64,000 nucleotides of DNA from Guyanagaster necrorhizus (lineage: Eukaryota; Basidiomycota; Agaricomycetes; Agaricales; Physalacriaceae), in the NCBI RefSeq assembly GCF_019112545.1, contig NW_025064881.1:318309-382308 (forward strand), given 5' to 3'. Made by a program: the position numbers and the translations under genes. Positions 35,632 to 50,786 of the stretch are shown in pieces. Numbering within the stretch: position 1 is the stretch's first letter; each line of letters begins with the position of its first letter. The notes beneath the pieces are model-generated. The model did no database searches and was not told the DNA's origin. It saw only the letters and a program-made list of their open reading frames with translations.

Positions 35632-36024
35632 ATGTGGAAGCAAGCTCTCACTTTACTGCATCTCTACTTCATCTTCTGCGTGGCAGCCCCAGGTCCAAAG
35701 GTCAACTCTCCGGAGACGACAGCGACATGCGCCCCGCCTGCGCAAATCTGGTGTTGCAGTGAGCTCAACTTTGTATGTGCTGTAGATATATCACGCCGGA
35801 CGTAAAATTCATGGACAATGCTATAGGTGTCTTACAGTTACGTCGGGACTGGCTGTGAGCCCTTCCGCGATTGCCTTACTCCAGTCTGTTGCACCGGAAA
35901 ATACTACAGCGCGTGTTTCTATTCGCTCGTATGTGCTTGGCTGAACAAATACCTGCAGACTGGTGCCACGGTTGGTGGCTGCGAATACGTGTGGCCATTG
36001 GGAATGGGAAGTTCATTGATTTGA
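35632..36024 (+). CDS. Small secreted cysteine-rich protein, copy 2
   Basis: Two exons (35632-35772, 35827-36024) joined by a 54-bp intron give 112 aa. A signal peptide covers about residues 1-19 (MWKQALTLLHLYFIFCVAA). The mature part has Cys in the order C-x7-CC...C-x5-C-x4-CC, then three further Cys, ending with GGCEYVW. The N-terminus, intron position and Cys frame match copy 1, so the two arose by tandem duplication. The C-CC-C-C-CC-C order is hydrophobin-like but spacing and extra Cys do not fit class I or II; calling it a hydrophobin would be too strong. It is probably a secreted, disulfide-rich surface or effector-like protein. Confidence 0.65.
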
Positions 36025-37126
36025 GCCACGCGCTTTATGTCAATTGTATTTCGCAAATACTATCGCGTATCACATATCACTGCTCCGTTCTTAACGCAAA
36101 ATGATTGAGTCATTCCCAGACTGCATGCATGAAGAAACTAGGAGAAGGAACTGCTTCAGCAGATAACAATGTGTTTCACAAAACGTAGCAGCCCGAGATT
36201 CTGGTCTGGCAACTTGGTGTACGATGAAGCCGGCGCCGCAATTGGAGCAGACAAGAATAGGACTCTTTTCATCAAATAAGAGCTGGGGTATGATTCCATC
36301 AGCATCTCAATTGTGGCACAACCGACCACGGACCCGTACGCGCAAGGTTCGTGCCACAGAAGGTGAAGAAGTGGTGATCGTCGTATTAATTTTTTGATAC
36401 TATCAAAAGGCTTAATATAAGAATGGAAAGTCTTACTACCTGAGCTTAGAACAGCCACCAAGATCGGTTTATCACAGATCTTCAGTGCATCTGATTGTCA
36501 ACAAGGAAAGCATACTCACCATTTCAAAAGCTAAAAAAAAATTAAGAAGGCATGCAGATGGTGCGAGAACAGTTGAGAAAATGAAGAAAAATGGTCGGAA
36601 TCCCCTTTGGCAGGATGGTGCAGAAGAATAGACGTTCCTGTCTTCCGACGTGTAATTTAATATTGCTATCCGTCTGGTGTTCTGCAGAATTGCACCAAGA
36701 GAAACAAAATCTACCATTTGGAACGAAGGAAGGCTCACCAGACCACCCGCTGTCCAAGAAACAAAGCAAAAAGAAAATGTGATTTATATAAATAATTCGA
36801 CGGGTCCTCAAAAAAAAGCTTCCTGAAACCAAAATATATCGAACGCCCTTGGAAAGCCCGCTCACCACAGCTCGAAGCATTTGTTAGTCGCCAATTGCAC
36901 GCGTTGATGTTGGGGAACAACGCGCTATGTTCACCATCAGCACCATTTCAAGTCTTCAGCCATGAGCACTGCGACGTATTGGGGTCCCCGCACGCAGCCC
37001 TTCTGGTTTGAAGCAGCGCCAAAAGGAAAGGCTTTGCCTTGCCAATTCTTCCAACCAAGGGAGTGGTTCTGAGTATCTTATGAAAAGTCGGTGTGCCGGC
37101 GAGGACAACAGAAGATGACGCGAAGT
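36025..37126. other. No supported gene
   Basis: Overlapping short minus-strand frames (36,156-36,461; 36,472-36,738; 36,948-37,133) do not form a recognisable protein. The last may preserve weak similarity to sequence just beyond the right TAD2 arm (GTPTF versus GAPAF). Confidence 0.4.
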
Positions 37127-38279
<1,153 letters not shown>

Positions 38280-40946
38280 GATAATTCGATAATCTCTAGG
38301 CGAACTTCGATACTTTTCGGCCTATGTTTTTCGACTAACATTTCCGAAATCTCAGGTATAATTTTTTTCGTGTTGCTACTTTCGTCGTTGCGGACTCTCT
38401 TCTAGTATAAATCTGCCACATGTCGGTACTTGACAGATTTTCTTGCGACTCTGAGGGTTTACTATAATTTTATAAGGAAATATATGAGACGTGGTGGTAG
38501 TCCTTCGACTGTGTGGAATACCCTGAAAGGTAGGGAAGATCTCGATATATTGGGTTGGTACCTGGCTGATATGAGGCTCATTGCCTACCCAGGTAGCCCT
38601 CAACGTGTAATTCCAATTATTCTATAATTTATGTCCAGGAATATTTTGTTTACCCATAAATTTTCAAGATTGATAACTCTTCATGCTTCAACATTCGGAA
38701 CGAAGTACGTCCGGTGTTCCTTTTGATCCATCTGAGCTGAACGTGCACATTCAGTTCGATGCCCACCCTATCTTACCTCAGTGGTATTCTCTCCTCTGCT
38801 AAGTAAGACTCGGGTGTGCGACTGGCGACTCTATAGCGCTGATCTGGTGTGAATACTATGAATGGTGCCCGTTCACTTCTGCTCTCGCCTTCAGAATGTG
38901 CCATCATCACCTGGATCTATAACCTCTGTTCGGAGCGGCTACCCCGATAACACTCCCATTCAGACCTTTCTTCGACTCCAGGTTCGATATTTCTATCAAT
39001 TCCCATGGATCCCTGTCACAATGATAAGGAAACTACAGATTATCCCTTGTGGTCTCTTTTGTATAAGTATCCAGGAGACCTATTGCAACCGCCTCTTCAT
39101 AGCTGATATTAACGTATCAGCTGGACGCGGACCCCCTCCCTGCACTGCCCCCCAGTATGGTGTTTATGCCACGGCCTGTATAGTCAGATCTGTTTGTGAG
39201 AGTAACCTGTGTCACTGTTCACATCGGAACGCACAATGCTGCGGGATATGCCTGCCGCTCTCTTCCCTCCGAAAGAAAAAAAAATAAATGGCAAATGATT
39301 GGAGTGGAGCACAATAAGGGTGAGTGGGCTTCTAGTCTATTGATGTTGCTTCTAGTAGGTGATCATCAATCACAGATACGAGTCAATGAACTTGCGAGCT
39401 GTATTCTCTGGTGTAGCTGCCTACACTGCGTGCTGCTCTCAGGCTCAGGCTGGTCTACCGATCTTGTCCCATGCAAGGAAAGACCAGCGATGCACATTCG
39501 TGTCTGGAAGACGACTCCTTGCATAACCACCGAAGCATCATTGATCGGCAATGGCGTAGTGTTGTTCCGCTGGAATTGGACTAGACTTCATGCATGATGC
39601 TTCTCCCTCAAAATGGTTTTCATCGGCCGCCGCTGATCTTCCAAGCCCGGACTCACGAATACACTCTCACTCGATAGATCTGAAGGTCGAGCTCCAACGG
39701 TGAGGGCCACAGATTCGCCACATCGTTCTAGTGTTATATGTATTTGCAGATTACTTCTCTCAGTCTCGGCGGATCATTCTTCGCCGTAAAGCCTCGTCAG
39801 TCAAGAACTAGTATTATCGCTACCGAAATGGATGATATCATACGCGATACCAGTGATAATGATGGAGGCGCCAGTCAGGGATGATCAGGACGCGGATGTG
39901 TCCCGGGCTGGTCAACGCGAGTCGATAATGATAAAATCGCTCAATATATCATCCTTCAATTAAAAAATTAATCTCATCATGCGCCCCTGGGCAATAATAC
40001 TCACCGTGGATTGGAGCCGTACCACTCTGAAGCAACAATCACCACCTGCGGACCGTGAGTCCCTCCTTCAATCGATCTTGAATGACGATGTTTGGCTTAG
40101 CCCCATGGGGTGTCAAGGTGGTGGTGCCAATAAGAGACGACGGCTCTATCGATTGCAGGAACAATGAAACGCATTACCTTTTGGAAAGGTCAACGGGAAG
40201 GGCGTCTGTCAGGGTTTAAAGGTATCATTGACCAATGAGTGATGTTGGATGAGTCCCAAGACCTTCGTGTGCCTCACCCCTGACGAAGGCTTACGGTAAT
40301 TGTGATGGACGTATCATAGTGGCGTCTTCTATGCGGTTTCTCATGGTCGGCAGCGAGTATTTTTCGATGTATTCCCATACACTAACTAGAAGCACAGATT
40401 CCTCAATATTGAAGAACGAACACGGAACCTGCCCTACAGGCTACGAGCCCTCTCACTCTGTGAAGTTGAATAGTCATATTATTAATAGAGTCGAACAGAC
40501 CTAGGTTGATAGATATCAATGTATCGTAAAATTCCCCCAGTCAGAGCCACCAGCCACCAGCCACCAGCCGTGACTCCAAGATAATCCGCTAAGCCGAGAT
40601 TTGATCGTAGTGCGCGTAAACACTGCAGCACACCGCGTTACTAAAGCGGTGAATAAGCAAGGAATGAGGCCTGCTTACTGGTCGTCTTTGAAGTCATCAA
40701 TGATCATCGGACCAGCGACGTCGAAATAGTTTCTTGATAAACCATTCGTTCCGGAATTAGAATTACGGATAACCTTGGCGTGTGCGACGATAGTACAACA
40801 ACAGGATGCATGAGTGTGCGATATGTCAAAACGAGACTCGAAAAGAAAAAAAAAACTGGCACGCGATGTCAGCCATGAATATATCGGTACAGAGGTTCTG
40901 AGCCTCACTGACCTAAGCCCTCACGGTATTCACGACCTTCCAGAGA
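38280..40946. other. Loop region, left part: no supported gene
   Basis: Open stretches such as 38,862-39,287 are Cys-containing but lack a start, signal peptide or family. The trinucleotide-like repeat CACCAGCCACCAGCCACCAGC at about 40,549-40,569 is a short tandem repeat. Nothing else is evident. Confidence 0.4.
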
Positions 40947-42390
40947 TCACCGTAAATTCCGCAATACTCCAATGACTTCCTGCAAATTATCCCTGTTCCA
41001 TTCACCACTCCAGCCCTGTTTACGTTCCTTCCAGCCTGAAACCCCTACGTAACCCCGAGAGCTTTCCAGGTAATGAAGGAATGGCGTATCAGGGCGTGGC
41101 GCAATAAACAACGCCGGATCCCGTGAAACAAATGCATGCGGTGCCGTCCTGGGACGTCTGAGTTTTGGAGGAGGGTCGACCTTATCCAGACCTCTCTGTT
41201 TAGTGATGGGCGCTGATTTTGGGGACTTCAAACTGAATTCGATTGGACTCAGAGATGATTTGGACTCGGGTAGATGGGTCGTGGAAGAGAATTCAGAAAG
41301 AGTGCGGAGTCTTCCTGGCGCTAATGAAGGAGGCTGTGGGCGAGATGACGGGCCACAAGGTGATTGAATACGATCAGGTCTTAGAATGGAGGAGGAATGG
41401 TAAGTGCGGAGATGTCGGTCCGATAGAGCGCTCTCCTGAGAATAACAGGATGACTCTGAAGATGTACGGGATCGAGTCGCAATAGACCGATCATTAAAAG
41501 ATGATTGCGAATGGTTGGTATGGTATCGCGAGGGGTGGAGGAAATTATCGGAAGGCGGCGCTTGGGTTGACCATGGTTCCGGCGCAAAATTACGTGGGAC
41601 GTAGCCGGAAGGAGCAGTTTTGGGCCGTCTAGGCGTCTTGGAAGGATTCAACGTCTTCGGTTGCAGAAGAGTAGCGCCGTGAGGAAAGGTCGATGAGGCG
41701 GAGGGCGCTGCGGTGGTACGATACGAATTTATTTTCCCTTCGAGCGTATATGTGGGCTGATTTTCATCAGTACCACGCCGCTGGTGCTGAGGGACTGGAA
41801 GAACGATATCTGGAACTGGAGGCGGCACTGCAGATACAGGTTTCTTGCGTCCAATGCCGAGGCGCCTTAGAAGAGGGGAAAGGGAAAAGGAGGAACGCGA
41901 TGTGCGGGTTGTTTGGAGAGATGGGCCTGCACTCGGCGTTGGGGAAAGAGTTGGAAAGGAGGTCTGGGAAGACGGGTCGGGTGAAGAGAAGAACAAGCGT
42001 GACTTCGATTTCTTCGGTTTATGCTCTATCTTGACCAAAGGCTTCGGTGGTTTGGGAGTCCCAAATTCTGGCACTGCATACATGGAGACAGGTGAAGGAG
42101 GACGACGAGGATGTCGGATGCTGCTACGACTAGAGGATGACATGGGGAGCTAGAGAAAAAGCTGGTGAATGACACCGGCAGAATCGAGTATATATGCGGT
42201 CTAGCAACGTAAGCAATACCTTCCGGGGTATTTTATAGTACGCTCCTCCAAGGAAAGGGGTGATGCAATCAGGCACCCACTTGAGATTCTTGGACAAGGT
42301 CCGAAGGCCGTAGGCGCTGACCGTTTCGTACGATGCTGGAGTAGAATGGGGTAAATAGCTTGAGATGTTTCGTCTCTGGTCTTTTGTCAA
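40947..42390 (-). CDS. Ser/Pro-rich, largely disordered protein of unknown function
   Basis: Exon 1 (42390-42220) and exon 2 (42149-40947) join in phase across a 70-bp GT...CTCTAG intron, extending the long open frame to 457 aa. I chose the upstream Met because the intron keeps frame; translation could alternatively begin at 42143. The protein is rich in Ser, Pro, Arg and Thr. A basic PKKSKSR segment and two related motifs, RRPKTAPSGYVPR and RRPRTAPHAFVSR, about 170 residues apart, are the only repeats. The C-terminus (GWKERKQGWSGEWNRDNLQEVI...LRNL) is likely folded and amphipathic. No enzyme motif or membrane segment is visible. It lies alone inside the loop between the two TAD2 copies. Confidence 0.75.
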
Positions 42391-45119
42391 ATTTAGAGTT
42401 TTGTGCGACTAGTGTGGGCGCTCAGCATGAGCAACGGTGGCAGCTGACGGACTGAACACGAATATGCAGTTCGTGATTCGTGGCAAGTGAGAAAATACCT
42501 CCGATCGTCAGATAAAAGGTACCGTATGAACGGATAACGCCGCAGTTATCCAATTAACGACGCGTGTTTTCCTCGGCGACCATCATTAATGTTTTGGTAT
42601 CTTCCTTGATGAAGCCAAAAGAGATCCGGAGGATATTGAAATCGTCGTTGATTGTATGCGTATTTGGTCGTAGAGCCTCAAGACGTTTATATCTGGTATG
42701 GAACGACTACGATTACTGTCCAGTGAAGTCTGAAAGAATCGTAAAGGGTGAGTCTAGAAGATAGAAACAAATGGGTATAAATCAAATTGAAACCGCGTAA
42801 AAAGGGTCATCAAACCATGAAGCTTCCAAGTACTCTGGCGCACAAGTTCGTTTTTCCGAGTTGGCGAGGCGATGTTCTATCTAGAACTTGGCAATAAGAA
42901 CAATAGACGTACACCATGCATTACACCATTAATTGAGCGGTTATGGCGATACCCCCTCACAAAAGATAGATGCCAACTTAATCATGGTCGATGTTCGAAA
43001 CATCGATATTCGCTCCCCCCTTACCGCTGTTCCATCGACCCTGAGTAGGAAGGAAAACGTGATGAGGGTTGACGTCGATTTGAAAAGGCTCTTGTGAGTT
43101 CTTCGAGAGTCGGATAGTCGTATACGTTGCTGTAACACTTGCTTCTACAGGAGCCGGGTAGAAACGATATACTACAAGTTTTGATTCGGGATTTGTCGAT
43201 TTACGGTATACCAGAGGTTCCACTAGTGGACATGAAAAATGTAGCGACTGTGCATGGGTGGCGCTCTTTCTGGACGCGCCACGGGTGCCATCCAAAGAAT
43301 TGGTGTGTCGACTCTCTGGTAACGATCCGTAACACGTGGTATCTTCCGCGAAACCGGAAGAACATAGATGAAAATCAAAAGAGATTCTTTCCGGACCGTG
43401 GGAGGGGTGGTGGCAAGTCGGAATGATTTACTGATTGAATGGCGATTGGGTGTCACCCGCGTCCAGAGAAAGTCGTAGGAGCCAGGGGCGACAGTGATGC
43501 CATCGGGTTACACAGGAATTCACAGCGCACAGACGGTAGATTGGAAATTCCATTCCTCACACCAGAAGGATGTAGGGCGCACTCACGATTGTCTGCCGTC
43601 AACCGTGCGCCAAACTTACGTTCTCGACTAGAAGCACTCACGTCCACCGTATTGCCCTTGCCGCAGTACTCATGATCAGACTAAAATGCACAAGGTGAAA
43701 GGCAGTATTCACCTGCGCCACGATTGGTCCTGTCCCCTACGAGTGAAGCTTGCATGATAACGCCCGGAGTTACAACCGATATTGAGGGACAATGACGGTC
43801 ATATACCAAGGAGAAATACATTTCGGGTCCGAAGCCCAGCCTGACATGCACCGAACAAAAAATTTGAGAGGCCGGATCTACGCACATGGTGGTGTCTAAA
43901 AAATTATCAAGCGGAAGGTACCTAAGTTTACAGGGAAAAAGTTTACACGCCTTTCAGTATCGAATGAGCCTAGTCTTGCGAAACTCGATTGCATAGAATT
44001 ACACAACATGCCCGAGAAGCAAGTAGGCAATGAATGGCCGTGTTCAAAAGGATCTAGTTGTAAACGGTGTACCCCTAAGCTCTGAACAAGGTCCAGAAAC
44101 GAGCAGCCGCCGTTGGAGAATGCATACTGCCATGGTGGCACCGATGCTATGCCGTCCCTTGTTTTGCAGTGTCGACGCCGTGAAAATAAATGTCGCTTGT
44201 ACACCGCCTCAGAGCGTGAAAAGGCCGATAGCACCGGGAAAGTCTACGCCTCCAATGTTGTAGACCCTCGATGGTGATACGGCGCACCGACGCGCGGTCA
44301 TTAGCAATGATAAGGATTGATATGGGGCAAACTCTACAAAACCAGTGATATGTCCATAAGTCACGTACGAGTTTCCTGCACGCACCATGAAACTTGACAG
44401 TCATCGAAAGGCTCCGGACCTGTCGATAGCTTTCCATATGTTACCTGCTTAGCGAGCCTGCAAAGGCATAGCTTATGAAGTCGGGCATCTACAAGTACGT
44501 CAAGACTTCAGGATGCGAAACGAAAGCGATGGCCGAGCCCAGATGATAAGCCGAAGCCTATCCTCCACCCCGGCATCACCAAGAGAGTTTTTTTTTTAAA
44601 AAAAAGGCTCGACCTGCTGATTTTCAGCGAGACTAATCGTCGGAGGTTGAGCGTCTGATGACGGGAGTGCCACGTATGGACTAACCGTCAAAGCCGCAGT
44701 GTCACCGCCACTGTTGATGAACGAAGCCCATTGACGAAGGATTGTTGCAGCTATGGTATCTGGATAGTCAAAACCATGAAAATTTCGCGTAAATCGCTAA
44801 TGGATAGAGAAACCAACCAGAAGAACTGCGACAGAATCTTTGGTTAGAACCCCCCCTGCGCAAACACTGAGTTTATATAGACCTGAAACATGGTGTTAAA
44901 TCCATGTTTATGTATGATGAGAGTGGTGAACGCACTCTCTCTGTTCGTCATCCTTTGAATTGGACATTCAGCCAAGGCGAAACTAGCCTAAGCAGGGTAA
45001 GCACATTAGTGACACGATGGCGCCGGAGTTAACGCACGTACTAGGATAGATACAATCGTTGTCCAGGCAACACGCATGGACCTGGGCACAAGTTATTGGA
45101 CAAGAGGTAATACGCGTCA
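42391..45119 (-). other. Loop region, right part: unresolved minus-strand coding traces
   Basis: Successive minus-strand open segments with coding-like composition occur from about 44,770 to 42,960: TIAATILRQWASFINSGGD near 44,730, YNIGGVDFPGAIGLF near 44,250, a CSVHVRLGFGPEMYFSLVYD segment near 43,830, EYCGKGNTVDVSASS near 43,650, and a final one ending NIDVSNIDHD-stop at 42,978. Short introns could connect some of them (for example one ending in TTTTAG at about 43,681), but I could not assemble one continuous frame and do not recognise the family. A T10A8 run lies at 44,588-44,605. It may be a multi-exon secreted protein or a relic. Confidence 0.3.
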
Positions 45120-46285
<1,166 letters not shown>

Positions 46286-48001
46286 ATTACTCATCTCTCA
46301 ATGTCATCAACTTCATGTGCGACGTCTATGGCGCACCAGCATTCCCAGAAGATAAACTAGTCACGCTATCTCCGAAGACACAACTTCATTGGTGCCGACA
46401 GTTTTGTTCTGAGATAATTTACATAGCGATGATGGATGCTCGGCCCGTTAACAACCTCAGCTTCTTGAGGATGTTCGGTTGAAGATCATTGGACAGTGAG
46501 CTGGCCCATGCATCACAATGTCCCGGCAATGATTGACTTTTTCACAGGCTTTGGAAGACACGCACATCCGAAACCAAACTCCGTATCCAGCAAATGGTTT
46601 TGCTCCTGTTGACAGTGGCCCAACCTCGACCGCTTCACGGTCCTCCCAAGATACAACCGCTGACACGGATTCTGCAGCCAATGTTGTCTCTGGCTAGGCG
46701 TCGATCCTCCGGACAAAGAAAGCAAGGACACACTCCAAACGGCGTGCGAAAGAAACATGGGGAGGATTTTCAAGTGCTGCAGTCTTACACCTCTCTCCCA
46801 AGTCAATACCATGTCTTCATGGATGGAACCATTTGTTATAAGCTCAAAAAAATGGTCAGGATAACGAGTATTTTGCATATCTGATTCTAATTTGGATTAC
46901 AGATGACGACACTTTGACAAGTATGCCGATCCTTCAAGAATGAAAATTCTTTACGACGACAACCTATGATGAGCTGTGGACGGCGACAGAAGCGAAACCG
47001 GCCACCATCGCATTCGTGGAGACTTTAGCTATTCCTCGATTTTGTTCCGAGTTCCAACGTTTTGTCTGAGAATCGGCATGATACGACGTGTTCCATGACC
47101 ATTTTGTTCCAGTACCTCAATTAATGCATATCCACTGTCGGTAGTGTTACCCATTGCAACACGTGTATTCGGAAATGCGGGCGGTAAGATTCTGTTCCAA
47201 CCACCTACTATCCGGCAACGTGTCCACCAAATACACCGGCTGCCGCTGTGCGGGAAATTTGTGCCTATTTATAGGGTGCTCCCTTTTTTTTTCTGTGGAA
47301 TGGCTCTATATACCCATCACAGCAGGGGTCCCTTCCGTCTAGCAGAAGCTGCACGCCAACGACGTTGTACTCGGCCCGTTGGTAAGTTGGGGTCTGATAA
47401 CCCCGCGAGCGTAAATTATGGTGAGAGTATCCGTTAATCCGGTTTCAGACTTCTGAAGGCGCCGCGTATTTTAACTGTCCACTCGAGGTAAGGGTGCACC
47501 TCTTATCATCACTGGTAACGTTTCCACGGCTCAACTCGACTCGACTTCGACTCCGAAGTCGAATTAAACCTTTGTTAAATCTTTTGACTTTGGCTTGGCT
47601 CAGCTAATGCTAGGATTCCTCGTTGGACTCATCGGGTGGACACAATCTGCATGCAAGTGGATATCTGAATGTCTGAACTGTTTCTTAACTAGGGTTCTAA
47701 AAGTTAAAGACAATCGACCCACATTGAAAGATGGCGCAAAACTCTTGGAAAGATTGGAACCGCACCTCTCAGGATATGGGACCACGCGCCATGGGAGATC
47801 GACGGTTCGAGATTGCCTGGGCCGCATGACCTACTACCAGTTAGACTTGTTTCAATTTTTCTTTGAACTAGACCTTGGCAAGTGTTGCAATATATCGGAA
47901 GGTAAATTTGGCCAACTTGGAACTGTTCCAGCACGGTGGAACATTTCATCGGACATAAAATGCTGTAGAAAAATCGAAGAACTTTTTCAAAGCCCATCAT
48001 T
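46286..48001. other. No supported gene
   Basis: Small plus-strand frames (46,279-46,482; 46,594-46,884; 47,144-47,437) do not connect into a family I know. A stretch of GACTCGACTTCGACTCCGAAGTCG near 47,534-47,557 is a short direct and inverted repeat. Confidence 0.4.
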
Positions 48002-49482
48002 ATGTGGTTCTTGTCTCTCCTTACTATACTCGCTTCCACCGTTGTCGCTCAGCAGCATAATACCAGCCCGTATGTCGTCGGATCGGGTGGTAGAGGCTGG
48101 AAGTCGTTCCCAGAGGTTATTGATGCTACTGCATATCCGGAATGGTTTTTAAATGAGACGATAGGGGCTTATATTGTGCGTCCTTTCTCGCTTGTGGTTT
48201 CTTCGCCTCGTAATGATTAGCCTGCATACCAAACCACTGGCCTCGATACGAAAAACGTTAAGAGGGCAGTTATCGTCTTGCACGGAAGGGTTCGTTATGT
48301 CCTTACTCCGTGCGACCCGAGCTGACGTTGTTGCAAGGCGCGAAGATGCTGGCACGGTGGGTTTCCATCCATGTATAAAGTAACGCCGAATCGATAACTC
48401 AAGTTACCCAAACTAGATTGGACTGCCGCAAACAATGCACTGTACCAAGCGGCCTACGACGATCACACCATCAAACGCGAAGAGATATCTATCTTGGCAC
48501 CATGCTTCTTTGACGAAAATGACCTGAAAGCGGGCGCAGCGCGGCAGGGTCAGCTCCTATGGCCAACGACTCGGACATGGATGGGCGGACATCGTAATGT
48601 TGGACCGATCTCAATATCCAACTACAGCAGCTTTGATGCCCTCGATACTTTAGTTGGCTATTATATGGACAAAAATCTCTATCCTAATTTGAAGGTGGGC
48701 CTCTACTTTCGCTGTCAGCTATCCCGCTAAATATATATTTCCAGGTCGTCGTCGTTGCGGGTCATTCAGCTGGTGGTCAGATGAGTCAGCGCTATGCTGC
48801 CCTGAGGAAATCGACTGAGAACGATGATCGATTACATTTCTGGATAGGTCAGTCCGTAATGCGACAAAACCCGTATTGTTCATTCACACGGGTGTAGCCA
48901 ATCCGGGATCACTATTGTGGTTAACAACAGACCGTCCGTTTCCTGACGGCACGTGTGATTATGATAGGTACAAGTTTGGTTTGGCCTCCGGTTTCCCCCG
49001 CTATGCAACGGACGCACTGGTTCTCGGAAGAGAAGGCATCATTGAGAGATACAAGGGGCGCAAAGTCAGTTATGCCTGGGGGCTGGTGAGTGAGACTCGT
49101 ATAATCTTGGAATAGGCGCCAAATGTATGTTTTCAGAACGATCATGGCAATACGGATAGACGCTGTCCAGCAATGGTAAATTCTCCTCTTCATTCGCTTT
49201 TTTTACAATGATAAATGGCTCCTCATAGACTCAGGGAAGCACTCATGTACAAAGGGGCAAGAAGTTTGTTGCGATGCTGGAGCATATGGGTGATATACCT
49301 AAACTCACTACCGTCGATTGGATACCCAGCGTAGGCCATAGCACCGAGAGAATGATGTCAAGCGATGTGGGTATCGATAAGGTGAGTGTATACTTCTGGC
49401 GAACCTATTTCCCTACTGATTCATGGTTGGACAGTTGTTCCGGCACACGGAAACTGGCTCGGGTGCTTCGACCGGGGATTAA
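48002..49482 (+). CDS. Secreted alpha/beta-hydrolase (esterase-like)
   Basis: Eight exons join in phase (48002-48175, 48221-48293, 48417-48694, 48745-48847, 48898-49085, 49137-49175, 49229-49381, 49435-49482), giving 351 aa. The N-terminus MWFLSLLTILASTVVAQQ is a signal peptide, so the enzyme should be secreted. RAVIVLHGR (residue 75 onward) is the strand and oxyanion region; GHSAGG carries the nucleophile Ser183; VGHS near the end supplies the likely catalytic His322. The acid residue is not assigned. WTAANNALYQA and the TVDWIP segment resemble fungal secreted hydrolases of unknown substrate. The second intron is longer (123 bp) than the others and was chosen because only the GTTATG donor keeps phase. 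Confidence 0.8.
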
Positions 49483-50786
49483 AAGTGGAATCGGGACAGC
49501 ACACGGTCACTGTTGGCTTGCAACTATTGCTTAGACACCTCCAAAATGTGATAATACCAGGCAGTCAGAAGGATGACAATGGACATTTGTTTCGTGACAG
49601 TGGTATAGGACACTTTGAACACTTAGATAACGATACGAAGTTTACATAGAACTGAAATGCCACATGGTATATGTTTGCTTGGATCAGATGGATAGTGGCT
49701 GCTTGATTTTCGAGAGTGAGAGAATGGAAGCAATGGATGTCTTTACGCTCTCCCCACCATTTTCGGTTCCATAATGATATCCAGGCTCTATATATAACGA
49801 TTCCATCTCTGTTCATGATCTATTGGGTGTCAGGACTCGTCGGCGAAGACAAGGGGTGCACAGAAAGTTCGGAAATCACTGTTCCAGCTACTAAAAGCAT
49901 GTAGAATGTGTCGTAGTGACAAGGTCTTTGACATGTGCCCAGCGAGTACTGGCAGATGGAATGAATCATCGTGGAATGAGCGAAGATGAGACGGCACGTT
50001 CGGCGCAGATGTGAGAGCGAGGCTGCTTGTGACGCATGCTGAGCTGCCTTTCCTAGAATCTAACACCAAACGCCATCCACAATATCTGTCGGTATAGATA
50101 AATAACAGACTAAAGTGAGTCAACTTTCTGTCTTTCCTGGAGTATAGCCGAAAGGATCGTCCACAATATATTTGGGTATAGACAAAGTTACAGACCTAAA
50201 GCGAGCCAAGTTTTCGTGAACAAGAACGCGATCTTGTTGGGAGGCAATTTATCTCAACTGGCTATTTTAGGAAGTGTGATTGTATAGGTATTGGGTTCAC
50301 GAAATACACCAAGGCCAGAATTACAGAATTTTCGGCATTCCTTATCGCCCACGATACCAAGCCGTCGAAGTCGGAGAGCATGATTCAGTATCACATCAGT
50401 AGCAACAGAAGGAAGTGGCTTTCTGAAATATTTCTTGAGTTTTGCTTGAATTGTAAGGTCACCTCCGTAAGGTCACTGAAAGAAAGGTGTTGGAAGCATG
50501 ATCTTGTATACCTAGAAATTGATCAATTTTTAGCCAGGTTCGAAGATTTCTATTAGTGACGAACAAGTAGGCTAGACAAGTTAAAAGCTTTCCCGAACTC
50601 GGGTCGTGAAAGTCCGATCAAGGAACTTGCCGAACCCGGTTTCCAGTACTCGTATTCGCCATCATGATCGTGGGTCTTTCTTTCATTTCACGCAAGTCGT
50701 ACTCGTAAGGAACTGCAAATAGATATCGATATACGGCCGCTCTAATGTTCGAATAAACGCAAAATGCCTGGTTTCGGAGTTCAGTT
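49483..50786. other. Intergenic, with a short direct repeat
   Basis: A phrase containing CCACAATAT, TGGGTATAGA or TCGGTATAGA and ACAGACT/ACAGACC occurs at 50,077-50,112 and again at 50,161-50,195, about 85 bp apart. No gene is supported. Confidence 0.4.

Noticed and set aside
34344..36024. Firm call as hydrophobins
   Set aside because: Cys order fits but the C4-C5 gap of 5 residues and extra Cys in copy 2 do not match class I or II.
41845..42153. Plus-strand frames opposite the Ser/Pro-rich gene
   Set aside because: Minus strand gives 457 aa with an in-phase intron; the plus frames are antisense shadows with Arg/Glu-rich composition.
48290..48416. Frameshift in the alpha/beta-hydrolase between exons 2 and 3
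   Set aside because: Using the donor at 48294 (GTTATG) instead of 48290 restores the phase, so no mutation is needed.
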